From positions 1-32,726 of the forward strand of contig CALZXH010000022.1 of NCBI GenBank assembly GCA_945830055.1: 32,726 bases of DNA, written 5' to 3'. This stretch comes from an uncultured Prevotella sp. (GTDB lineage: Bacteria; Bacteroidota; Bacteroidia; Bacteroidales; Bacteroidaceae). Shown here piece after piece: positions 25,776-32,725 of this stretch. Under the pieces are notes generated by a model. That model was not told the origin of the DNA and made no database searches. It saw nothing but the letters and a program-made list of their open reading frames with translations. A program made the translations under genes and the position numbers. How positions within the stretch are numbered: the stretch's first letter is position 1; every line of letters begins with the position of its first letter.

Positions 25776-26861
25776 ATGACTATGTCAGAAGACAGACAAT
25801 ACATACAGGGACTTGACGAGTACATCCGTCAGGGTGAACCGCAAGAACAAGAACGTGGCCGTGCTTGGCAAACTGCCATTGGTCTGCAAGAAGTTGATGG
25901 TCTGAAGACATCGCCATACTTGCTGGTTACTGCCCGTCGTCACATCGAAGGTGATATCACTATCGGTGAGGCAAAGCAACTCATAGACAGCTACTATAAA
26001 TCTCTGGCTGGACGCAAAGAGACAGAAGGAGAAAGGACAGAAGAGGCGGATAAGGTATCTGCTCGTATCACGGAGCTGTTGCAAGAGCAAACATTCAACT
26101 TCTCGCCAGCACAATTAACGTCCATCCATCGACGTCTGTTTGAGGGTATCTATAAGTTTGCAGGACTCATCCGAGATTATAATATTACCAAGCGAGAATG
26201 GGTGTTGCGAGGTGAAACGGTCTATTATGCCAGTGCTGACACAATCAGCGAGACACTGGAGTATGACATGAGACAGGAACGGAACTATAGCTACGAGGGC
26301 AAAAGCATCGATGAAGCCATCAGTCATCTGACCCGCTTCTGTGCAAACCTCTGGCAGATACATGCTTTTGGTGAGGGAAATACCCGTAGTACAGCTGTTT
26401 TTATGATTAAGTATCTGAAAACGCTTGGCTTCAAAGTAACAGACGACCTCTTTGCCACTAACTCCTGGTATTTCCGCAATGCACTGGTTCGTGCTAACTA
26501 CAGTAATCTGCAAGAAGGTGTAACAGAAACAACTGTATTCTTGGAGCGCTTCTTCCGCAATATGCTGCTTGGCGAAACCACACCACTCCGTAACCGCGAG
26601 ATGCATTTAGACTGGAAGTCGACCGAAGGTCAAAGTGCAAATTCTGCACTTCCGCTACCGCCAAAGTGCAAAAACTGCACTTTGGAAGAGATGGCAGTGC
26701 TTAGAATAATACAGCAAGATCCTTCGGCAAAACAAACGTTTATTGCAAAAGAAATCGGGAAATCAGAGAGAACAGTTAAATCCATCACCGCCCGCCTTAC
26801 TGAGAAGGGTATTATAAAACGCAGTAAAGGCAAGGGAAGCGACTGGGTTATTATATCCTAA
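25776..26861 (+). CDS. Fic-family AMP-transferase with antitoxin-like N-terminus and winged-helix C-terminus
   Basis: This 361-residue cytoplasmic protein has three parts. Residues about 5-80 resemble the VbhA-type inhibitory domain fused to some Fic proteins (AIGLQEVDGLKTSPYLL; RRHIEGDITIGEA), with E58-G59 as the candidate inhibitory glutamate. The fit to the consensus motif is imperfect. The Fic core follows, with flap region LRGETVYYASADTI and active-site loop H196-AFGEGNT-R204, where Thr203 replaces the glycine of the canonical HPFxxGNGR. Residues about 295-361 form a winged-helix DNA-binding domain (FIAKEIGKSERTVKSITARL). Such proteins AMPylate or otherwise modify partner proteins and may regulate their own promoter. 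The partner here is unknown. A second ATG two codons on (25782) is equally possible as the start. The gene is followed directly by a repeat of its own leader. Confidence 0.85.
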   Translation: MTMSEDRQYIQGLDEYIRQGEPQEQERGRAWQTAIGLQEVDGLKTSPYLLVTARRHIEGDITIGEAKQLIDSYYKSLAGRKETEGERTEEADKVSARITELLQEQTFNFSPAQLTSIHRRLFEGIYKFAGLIRDYNITKREWVLRGETVYYASADTISETLEYDMRQERNYSYEGKSIDEAISHLTRFCANLWQIHAFGEGNTRSTAVFMIKYLKTLGFKVTDDLFATNSWYFRNALVRANYSNLQEGVTETTVFLERFFRNMLLGETTPLRNREMHLDWKSTEGQSANSALPLPPKCKNCTLEEMAVLRIIQQDPSAKQTFIAKEIGKSERTVKSITARLTEKGIIKRSKGKGSDWVIIS

Positions 26862-26925
26862 AAATGAAAGGTAACATCTATAATGACAAGCAACAGAGAC
26901 TATACTCTTGAGTTCATTTTTTTTT

Positions 26926-27005
26926 GTTTTGCCATTTGATATGATAATTCAACCAAAAACATTATCTTTGTAAGGGTGTAATCGAGAAATGACAGTTGCA
27001 CCTTG
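26926..27005 (+). promoter_or_regulatory. Duplicated leader/promoter module, copy 2 (upstream of GT14)
   Basis: This is the second copy of the 80-base module, 1247 bases after copy 1, with TATCTTTG at 26963-26970. Together the copies flank the Fic gene as direct repeats, and a run of ten T residues lies just before this copy. It probably drives the glycosyltransferase gene independently of Fic. Confidence 0.65.
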
Positions 27006-27022
27006 TAAAGTATATAAAAACT

Positions 27023-27955
27023 ATGACTATGGCAAACCACAGACATGCCTATCTGATTATGGCCCATAATGAATGGGGACTGCTCAACACCCTGCTGTCT
27101 CTCATCGATGATGAACGCAACGACATCTTCCTGCATATCGACAAAAAGGTGAAACAGTTGCCGGAACTGTACAAGCCCAAACATTCCAGACTGTTTTTCA
27201 CGCCTAAGAGGTATGACGTCCGCTGGGGCGATGTGGGACAGGTCCACTCGGAAATGCACCTGTTCAAGACAGCCAAAGAACACGGGCCCTATCAGTACTA
27301 TCACAAGCTGTCGGGAGTGGATCTGCCCATCAAGACACAAGACTATATCCACGACTTTTTCGACAAGCATAACGGAAAAGAGTTTATCGGCTTTTTCACT
27401 CTCACCGACTTCATCAAGGGCGACATAGAGCGCAAGAGAAGACGCTACTATTTCCTGATGCGCTGGAACTACCGCACGCCTTTCGTCGCCAAGTGGAAGG
27501 TTACTTTTGCCAAGATCATCCGGCATACGGCTCTGAAGATACAGGACATTCTGCACATGGACAGAGGCAACGAACTGACATTCAGAACGGGTCATAACTG
27601 GGTGTCGCTCACGGAAGAGGCGGTAAGCTACCTGATCGGACAAGAGGATTTCATCAACCGCCGCTTTGCCTATACCACCTGCGGCGACGAGATGTACAAG
27701 CACTCCCTGCTTATCTCCAATCCCGAGATACGCGAGCGCATATACGACCTTGAGGACGGTGTTCACAGCTGCATGCGCTTCATCGACTTCAACCGCGCCT
27801 CCGACGAACAGAAGCGCAGGGGCGAACCCTATACCTGGCAAGACGGTGACACCGATGAACTGCTCAAGTCGGAATATCTCTTTGCCAGAAAGTTTTCGAG
27901 CAAGTATCCCAAGGTTATCAGCGATATAGAGAAAAGCTTAAGACAAACGACATAG
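27023..27955 (+). CDS. GT14 core-2/I-branching-type glycosyltransferase
   Basis: This 310-residue protein has no signal peptide or membrane segment. The N-terminus MANHRHAYLIMAHNEWGLLN followed by DIFLHIDKKV is the nucleotide-sugar-binding start of the core-2/I-branching (GT14) family. Later motifs YYHKLSGVDLPIKTQDYIHD and GHNWVSLTEEAVSYL plus TTCGDEMYKHSLLISNPEI agree with bacterial members. Such enzymes add GlcNAc, xylose or similar sugars to capsule, lipopolysaccharide or glycoprotein glycans. The acceptor cannot be told here. I chose ATG 27023 (or 27029) over the in-frame TTG at 26996 because the Fic gene starts at the equivalent point after the same leader. It converges on a GT2 gene. 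Confidence 0.85.
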   Translation: MTMANHRHAYLIMAHNEWGLLNTLLSLIDDERNDIFLHIDKKVKQLPELYKPKHSRLFFTPKRYDVRWGDVGQVHSEMHLFKTAKEHGPYQYYHKLSGVDLPIKTQDYIHDFFDKHNGKEFIGFFTLTDFIKGDIERKRRRYYFLMRWNYRTPFVAKWKVTFAKIIRHTALKIQDILHMDRGNELTFRTGHNWVSLTEEAVSYLIGQEDFINRRFAYTTCGDEMYKHSLLISNPEIRERIYDLEDGVHSCMRFIDFNRASDEQKRRGEPYTWQDGDTDELLKSEYLFARKFSSKYPKVISDIEKSLRQTT

Positions 27956-27974
27956 TAGCATCGTCTGCCATGCT

Positions 27975-27992
27975 TGAACAGGTGCCTGTTCA
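27975..27992. terminator. Short hairpin between convergent glycosyltransferase genes
   Basis: TGAACAGG-TG-CCTGTTCA is a perfect 8-bp stem with a 2-base loop in the 34-base gap, touching the stop codon of the minus-strand gene. A weak T-rich stretch follows. Bidirectional termination is inferred. Confidence 0.4.
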
Positions 27993-28979
27993 GTATTTCC
28001 TTGACGCCAGCAGCCGCCTCACAACGACATACATATTCGGTAACCACTTGAACAGCTTGAGACTTCCCGGTATGGAGACGCCTTCTACCTGTACCAGCAA
28101 CCGGTGCAGCGTATCTACTATCTCCTTTCTCTGTCGGTAAATGCGTGTATAGTAGATAGTGAACCATAGAATGACATTGATGTTCACACACACATTCTCC
28201 ATCAGTTTCTTCTTTGCAGGTACTGCCGCTACGGCAGCCACCTTTGCCACGATGCCGATGGCACGGCATCCTTGCAGCAATTTGTCCACCGTCATGTTCG
28301 CCACACACGAGGCGACATTCCTGCGGTAGAGGTAAAACGGAAGACGGGTGTGAACAAACCGTTCGCACTTCAGCAATACCTGGGTGATAAAGGCCCAGTC
28401 CTCCATGAATGTCACCTTTTCAGGAAAGGCGATGGCATGTTCTACGACAAGACTTCTCCTGATAAGATAGCCCCAGCAATACCCCTCTTTGAACTGTGTG
28501 ACACGCACGATGGCATCATTGCCGCTCATCTCACATACAAGAGATTCCCCCGCCGCCACGTCCAGACTGCCGTGTTCCGTAGCATCCTCGGCAATCTCTA
28601 CATGGGCTGCCTTTACCACTTCTGCACGATGCTCCACAGCCATCGCCAGCAACGGCTTCAAACTGCCGGTCACCAGCATGTCATCGGCATCTATAAAGGT
28701 GATGTATTCGCCACGCGCATGGAAAAGAGCATGGTTGCGCGCACATGCCACACCCTGGTTTTCCTGTCGCAGCAAACGTATATTACGGTGGTCACGGGCA
28801 TACCCCAATACCAACGACGCACCGTTGTCCTTACTCCCGTCGTCCACAACAATCACCTCAAAATCGTCTTCGGCAAGCTGCTGGTCAAAGACGCTGTCAA
28901 GGCATTGGGTGATGAACCTTTCACAGTTGTACAATGGGATAATGACCGATAAGGAGGGTTGAGGACTCATAGAAGACAT
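27990..28979 (-). CDS. GT2-family glycosyltransferase
   Basis: This 329-residue protein has the GT-A fold start SLSVIIPLYNCERFITQCLD, then FEVIVVDDGSKDNG and the DxD motif D97-A-D99 in YITFIDADDM. RQENQGVACARNHAL is the usual GT2 signature. A later ED motif (FMEDWAFITQVL) is typical of the acceptor/base region. The C-terminus is helical and basic, which suggests membrane association without a clear transmembrane segment. The sugar and acceptor are unknown. It probably acts in surface polysaccharide synthesis with the convergent GT14 gene, although the two cannot share an mRNA. The start may be Met4 (28970). Confidence 0.9.
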   Translation of the reverse strand: MSSMSPQPSLSVIIPLYNCERFITQCLDSVFDQQLAEDDFEVIVVDDGSKDNGASLVLGYARDHRNIRLLRQENQGVACARNHALFHARGEYITFIDADDMLVTGSLKPLLAMAVEHRAEVVKAAHVEIAEDATEHGSLDVAAGESLVCEMSGNDAIVRVTQFKEGYCWGYLIRRSLVVEHAIAFPEKVTFMEDWAFITQVLLKCERFVHTRLPFYLYRRNVASCVANMTVDKLLQGCRAIGIVAKVAAVAAVPAKKKLMENVCVNINVILWFTIYYTRIYRQRKEIVDTLHRLLVQVEGVSIPGSLKLFKWLPNMYVVVRRLLASRKY

Positions 28980-29003
28980 GGTGTTGGTTGTTTATCCTTC
29001 ATT

Positions 29004-29029
29004 CCGAAGCTATAGTTTCGGCAAATTTA
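29004..29029 (-). promoter_or_regulatory. Candidate -7 box and leader dyad of the GT2 gene
   Basis: On the minus strand TAAATTTG (29029-29022) fits TAnnTTTG. It is directly followed by an 18-base near-palindrome (29021-29004, CCGAA...TTCGG) about 25 bases before the start codon. An operator or leader hairpin is inferred. Confidence 0.4.
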
Positions 29030-29258
29030 AACAAAAACTGCGAGATTCCACACTGCATAGGAAAAATTCGGGAAAACCAACTTGCTTTTCTTCCCTGTCA
29101 GGCTTGCCGAAAGTCGCATTTTTCCGCTTTCAGACGACTTGGCAACTGGATACGGCAAGCACTTGGCAACTGAACAGGAGTCATGTTTTCGACAAGTAAG
29201 CGATGGGGAGCGAGGAGATAATCTCCTGAAAATATTAGGCAATATCATTATAATTTCC

Positions 29259-29266
29259 TATTTTTG
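29259..29266 (+). promoter_or_regulatory. Candidate -7 box of the Rpn-like gene
   Basis: TATTTTTG matches the Bacteroidetes -7 consensus 17 bases before the first ATG. If used, it gives a very short leader, favouring the second ATG at 29296. No clear -33 element is seen. Confidence 0.4.
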
Positions 29267-29283
29267 CAACAAGAATCCATCTA

Positions 29284-30300
29284 ATGCACTCTACTATGCT
29301 GAGCGAAAATAAATACATAAGATTTGACTGGGCTGTGAAGCGGATGCTCAGAGACAAGGCCAATTTCGCTGTCCTGGAAGGACTGGTGACGGTATTGCTG
29401 GGAGAAAAGATTACCATCACCGAACTGCTTGAGAGCGAGAGCAACCAAGAGAAACGCGATGACAAGTTCAACCGCGTGGATATCAAGGCTACCAACAGCA
29501 AGGGAGAGATTATCATCGTAGAGGTGCAGCTTACCCGCCAACTCTACTTCCTGCAGCGTATGCTCTACGGTGTGTCCAAGGCCATCACCGAACATATCCA
29601 GATAGGCAGCAAGTACGACCACGTGAAGAAAGTGTATTCCATCAACATTCTTTATTTCGACCTCGGAAAGGGAAGCGACTATCTGTATCACGGCAAGACG
29701 GTGTTTACCGGCGTGCATACCGGCGACCAACTGAAGGTGAACACCCGGGAGGCTGACGAAATCAGGATGACCGTGCCAGATAATGTGTTCCCCGAGTATT
29801 TCATCATTCGTGTCAACGAGTTCAACGATGTGGCGACTACCCCCATAGAGGAATGGCTCGACTATCTGAAGAACAACCGTATCAAGGATGACACCTCCAC
29901 TCCGGGACTGCAAGAAGCCCGCCAAAAACTGCTGTATATATCCATGAGCGATGCTGACCGCCATGCCTACGATGCCCACATGGACGATATCATGGTACAG
30001 AACGACGTGCTCGACACCGCCAAACAGGAAGGATGGGCAGAAGGAAGAGCTGAAGGAAGAGCTGAAGGAAGAGCTGAAGGAAGAGTTGAAGGAAGAGCCG
30101 AAGGAAGAGCTGAAGGAAGAGCCGAAGGAAGAGCTGAAGGAAGAGCCGAAGGAAGAGCTGAAGGAAGAGCTGAAGGAAGAGCTGAAGGTGAGCGTCAGAG
30201 TTCCATATCCATAGCCCAAAAACTCAAGGCTATGGGCATGACTGTATCTGATATCGCTGCTGCCACAGGACTCACCGAAGAGGACGTCAATACATTATAA
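29284..30300 (+). CDS. Rpn-family PD-(D/E)XK nuclease/transposase-like protein
   Basis: This 338-residue protein begins KYIRFDWAVKRMLRDKANFA, the usual opening of the Rpn (PDDEXK_2) family. The nuclease core shows D66 in FNRVDIKA and E80-x-Q82 in IIIVEVQL, the ExQ form of the motif, followed by QLYFLQRMLYGVSKAITE. Rpn proteins are recombination-promoting DNA nucleases, and some act in phage defence. Residues about 252-303 are AEGR tetrapeptides predicted to form a charged helical rod. The last 30 residues (KLKAMGMTVSDIAAATGLTE) look like a small helix-turn-helix. Met5 (29296) is an alternative start. It is flanked by its own promoter and terminator, so it is a single-gene unit. The number of repeats probably varies between strains. 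Confidence 0.85.
   Translation: MHSTMLSENKYIRFDWAVKRMLRDKANFAVLEGLVTVLLGEKITITELLESESNQEKRDDKFNRVDIKATNSKGEIIIVEVQLTRQLYFLQRMLYGVSKAITEHIQIGSKYDHVKKVYSINILYFDLGKGSDYLYHGKTVFTGVHTGDQLKVNTREADEIRMTVPDNVFPEYFIIRVNEFNDVATTPIEEWLDYLKNNRIKDDTSTPGLQEARQKLLYISMSDADRHAYDAHMDDIMVQNDVLDTAKQEGWAEGRAEGRAEGRAEGRVEGRAEGRAEGRAEGRAEGRAEGRAEGRAEGRAEGERQSSISIAQKLKAMGMTVSDIAAATGLTEEDVNTL
30037..30192 (+). repeat. Thirteen 12-bp tandem repeats inside the Rpn-like gene
   Basis: The unit GCTGAAGGAAGA (AEGR) is repeated 12 times with a few silent changes and one Ala-to-Val change. A 13th unit is degenerate (AEGE). The unit is a multiple of three, so slippage would change rod length but not frame. Confidence 0.95.
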
Positions 30301-30356
30301 CCTCCCTTTGGCAGAATTATGCCAGTGTTATTTCCTCTAAACAGTATTCTTCACAT

Positions 30357-30384
30357 AACCCAGGGCATCCCCCTGGGTTTTATT
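30357..30384 (+). terminator. Intrinsic terminator after the Rpn-like gene
   Basis: AACCCAGGG, a five-base loop, then CCCTGGGTT form a 9-bp stem followed by TTATT. The position, 57 bases past the stop codon, and the T-rich tail fit a rho-independent terminator. The stem closely resembles the main hairpin of the MITE-like element at 25110-25128. Confidence 0.75.
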
Positions 30385-30479
30385 GTATACACCATGCCTT
30401 ATCCATCAAGAAAAAACGATGTAAAAACAAAAAACCACATTTTTGTAATATTGGAAATCAAATAGATTGCCCTTTTTGC

Positions 30480-30509
30480 TTGATATTTCAAGAAAAATGA
30501 GCACCTTTG
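30480..30509 (+). promoter_or_regulatory. Candidate promoter and operator of the HNH / methyltransferase-HIT operon
   Basis: TTG at 30480-30482 and CACCTTTG at 30502-30509 are 19 bases apart, close to the Bacteroidetes -33/-7 arrangement, although the -7 box lacks the leading TA. An inverted repeat CTTGA-TATT-TCAAG (30479-30492) covers the -33 element and part of the spacer, where a repressor could bind. Confidence 0.45.
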
Positions 30510-30524
30510 TACTCAGACAATCAA

Positions 30525-30587
30525 AGTCGGTGACTGACGAGGGAAATAATAGAAGCACTCCGACTGATACCAAAACCATTTAATGGT
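30525..30587 (+). other. Structured leader of the HNH gene
   Basis: AGTCGG (30525-30530) can pair with CCGACT (30560-30565). A perfect dyad ACCATT-T-AATGGT (30575-30587) ends 9 bases before the HNH start codon. A hairpin so close to the start could limit ribosome access. This is inference only. Confidence 0.35.
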
Positions 30588-30596
30588 AACATCGCT

Positions 30597-31676
30597 ATGA
30601 AGATACCACAATCTAACGAGCTTTCCACCAGCATAATGAACCGTGTATTCGATAAGACGACTGCAACACACAAGTTTTATTGGATGCTGTCATTGCTTGA
30701 TATGTATGTAAAGGAGCAAAAAGAAGAAATGCTTGCTCTTGATATTGCGTCAAGAATGGTTGCATACGCTTGGTATCCGATAGAGTATTTTAAACTGTCA
30801 TTCGGCAAAGGCGATTCCCTGACACAAATCATTCCTTCCATAGCAGAATTAACAGGAATTACTGTGGATGACAAACTCGATAGCAAGACGGATGCCATTA
30901 TGCAAGCCGTAACAGAAAACCTACAGGTAAAAAACAATGTAAAAATACTGCTAAACAACGTCCCATACTGGTTTCAATCGCCTTGGATTAAAACGAATAA
31001 CGTACATGAGATGATTGCACGTTCAAAAACACTGGAGAATGATTGCCTGTATTCTTTAAACGGAAGAAGAGAAAAAATGACAGTTACAATCAATCCGAAA
31101 TGGAAAGAATATTTGAATACGAATTTCAAAATCCTGCGTGACTTTACATTGTGGAATCTTACGCAATTCCTTCAGGCAAGAAATCCTAATGTGCCAAACA
31201 TATCCGGTAAGTTATTAAGACCAGAAGAACGTGAACCATTAAATAATCAGAAGAAGTTTTGGAACAAAGTCATTGAGTTGGGCGGTCCGCTACATTGCAT
31301 TTACACAGACAATCCTCTTGGGGTGAATGAATTCGACCTCGATCATTTTTTGCCGTGGAGCTTTGTGTCCCACAATCAGAATTGGAACCTCATTCCTGCC
31401 GATGGAAGATTCAACTCTTCAAAGAGTGACCGAATTCCAGACCTCGACTATTATCTGCCCAAGATGACGAAAATCCATCATCAGGCATTACGCCGATATA
31501 TTCCGCAAAGCAAAAAGAATGACTCTGTGCTTGACGAGTATTATGCACTGGGAGTTTCTCCACAAGACCTTATGGCAATGTCAGAAGAGGAATTTCTGAA
31601 TACTTTCCGCAAGACGTTCTCACCATTGAGTCAAATGGCTGTCAATATGGGATTCAGGACCTTAAACCACGACTAA
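30597..31676 (+). CDS. HNH-family endonuclease
   Basis: This 359-residue protein has an N-terminal helical region of unknown type (about 1-220). The HNH module is at about 232-280: CIYTDNPLGVNEFDLDHFLP, with D249-H250, then W263-N264 and N273-x-x-K276. This is the HNN variant, with the catalytic His and both metal-side positions intact. The usual zinc-knuckle cysteines are absent except for a single Cys before the motif. About 80 helical residues follow. The family nuclease acts on DNA. No specificity domain is recognisable. Base composition is clearly more A+T-rich than the pectin operon, suggesting acquisition by transfer. The next gene begins two bases after this stop, so the products are likely made together and may work together. 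Confidence 0.8.
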   Translation: MKIPQSNELSTSIMNRVFDKTTATHKFYWMLSLLDMYVKEQKEEMLALDIASRMVAYAWYPIEYFKLSFGKGDSLTQIIPSIAELTGITVDDKLDSKTDAIMQAVTENLQVKNNVKILLNNVPYWFQSPWIKTNNVHEMIARSKTLENDCLYSLNGRREKMTVTINPKWKEYLNTNFKILRDFTLWNLTQFLQARNPNVPNISGKLLRPEEREPLNNQKKFWNKVIELGGPLHCIYTDNPLGVNEFDLDHFLPWSFVSHNQNWNLIPADGRFNSSKSDRIPDLDYYLPKMTKIHHQALRRYIPQSKKNDSVLDEYYALGVSPQDLMAMSEEEFLNTFRKTFSPLSQMAVNMGFRTLNHD

Positions 31677-31678
31677 CG

Positions 31679-32539
31679 ATGGAACCAATGATTAATCATC
31701 CCTATCTTACCGCCATTAAGCGCACTGATTTGTCTGTGCCTACAAGGTATCTGTTGAAACACGACTTGCTTAAAGGTCGCATCCTTGATTATGGATGCGG
31801 TTTCGGCTTTGATACCGATGAACTTAAAAGATTGGGGTACGACGTCACGGGATATGATTATTACTATCGTCCGGATTATCCAGAGGGGAAGTTTGACACC
31901 ATCATCTGCAATTATGTACTGAATGTGTTGGAGCCATACGCACAGGCGGAAGTGATGATGAATGTCACCAACCTGCTGCAACCCAAAGGCACCGCATTCT
32001 TTGCCGTGCGCAGAGACTTGACTGAAGAAGGTTTCCGACTGCATGCCATTCATAAGCAATACACTTACCAATGCAATGTCCACTTACCATTCCCAAGTCT
32101 TATTTGCAATGGTAGTTTTGAGTTATATCAATACAATCATTTCAACAAACTGCCTAGAAAGGAAGGGGAAAAATGCCCGTTCTGCCGTCTCTCCAGACGC
32201 GTGGAAGTCATTTGCGAGACAGCCACTTGTGTAGCTTTCTACGATGGCTATCCAGTCTCCCCCGGTCATGCGTTGATTATTCCCAAACGTCATGTCTCCT
32301 CCTACTTCGAGCTCACCAACCATGAAAGAGAAGCCATGAATGTAATGCTTCAATATGTGAAACAGAAAGTTGATGAACGCTTCCATCCTGACGGTTACAA
32401 CATCGGCATCAACGTAAACGAGGCAGCAGGGCAATCGGTTTTTCATGTGCACATGCACCTTATCCCAAGATATAAAGGCGATGTAAAGAATCCGAAAGGC
32501 GGAGTAAGAGGCGTAATTCCAAATAAACAGAAATACTGA
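31679..32539 (+). CDS. Fusion of SAM-dependent methyltransferase and HIT-family nucleotide hydrolase
   Basis: This 286-residue protein has two domains. Residues about 15-150 are a compact class I methyltransferase with SAM motif I ILDYGCGFGFD, then VTGYDYYY and FDTIICNYVLNVL. Residues about 163-286 are a HIT domain that starts with a zinc-type CPFC motif. It contains GHALIIPKRHVSSYFEL and ends with the catalytic triad H256-V-H258-M-H260. HIT proteins cleave nucleotide-phosphate bonds. The aprataxin branch removes AMP from 5' ends of damaged DNA. The methyl acceptor is unknown, and no DNA-methyltransferase motif IV such as NPPY is evident. Coupling to the HNH gene (gap of two bases) suggests a shared nucleic-acid process. 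The start could also be Met4. Confidence 0.85.
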   Translation: MEPMINHPYLTAIKRTDLSVPTRYLLKHDLLKGRILDYGCGFGFDTDELKRLGYDVTGYDYYYRPDYPEGKFDTIICNYVLNVLEPYAQAEVMMNVTNLLQPKGTAFFAVRRDLTEEGFRLHAIHKQYTYQCNVHLPFPSLICNGSFELYQYNHFNKLPRKEGEKCPFCRLSRRVEVICETATCVAFYDGYPVSPGHALIIPKRHVSSYFELTNHEREAMNVMLQYVKQKVDERFHPDGYNIGINVNEAAGQSVFHVHMHLIPRYKGDVKNPKGGVRGVIPNKQKY

Positions 32540-32587
32540 TACTTTCATCTTTTTAGTCAAGATGTTCTACTGAGCTGATATTTCCCA

Positions 32588-32725
32588 TTATATTCTGTCC
32601 AATTCACGAAAGTATCTGCATCTTGATTTGTCAAAACAACACTTTTCCAACACGACTTCATCTGTTTTCTTACACTTTTCCAACACAAATTTCCCTGCTT
32701 TCTTACACTTTTCCAACACAAATTC
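32588..32725 (-). CDS. Possible 3' end of a minus-strand ORF with 11-residue repeats
   Basis: The minus strand is open from the window edge to a TAA at 32588-32590. It reads FVLEKCKK-type undecapeptides three times, then a non-repeating tail ending in FRELDRI. Only 45 residues are visible and no start is in the window. It may be a genuine C-terminus or merely a repeat that happens to be open. Confidence 0.2.
   Translation of the reverse strand, partial: EFVLEKCKKAGKFVLEKCKKTDEVVLEKCCFDKSRCRYFRELDRI

Larger units (their letters stand above)
28980..29283. other. Divergent intergenic region between GT2 and Rpn genes
   Basis: It contains the GT2 and Rpn -7 boxes listed separately. It also has a 12-base direct repeat ACTTGGCAACTG at 29137-29148 and 29161-29172 (24-base period) of unknown role. 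No gene is seen. Confidence 0.55.

Noticed and set aside
26996..27022. TTG start for the GT14 gene
   Set aside because: The bases belong to the duplicated leader, and the Fic gene starts after the same leader at the equivalent ATG.
29951..30214. Plus-strand Lys-Glu-Glu-Leu repeat ORF
   Set aside because: It is a second-frame reading of the same 12-bp repeats inside the Rpn-like gene.
29281..30219. 312-residue minus-strand ORF rich in Ser-Phe repeats
   Set aside because: It is the antisense of the AEGR repeats in the Rpn-like gene.
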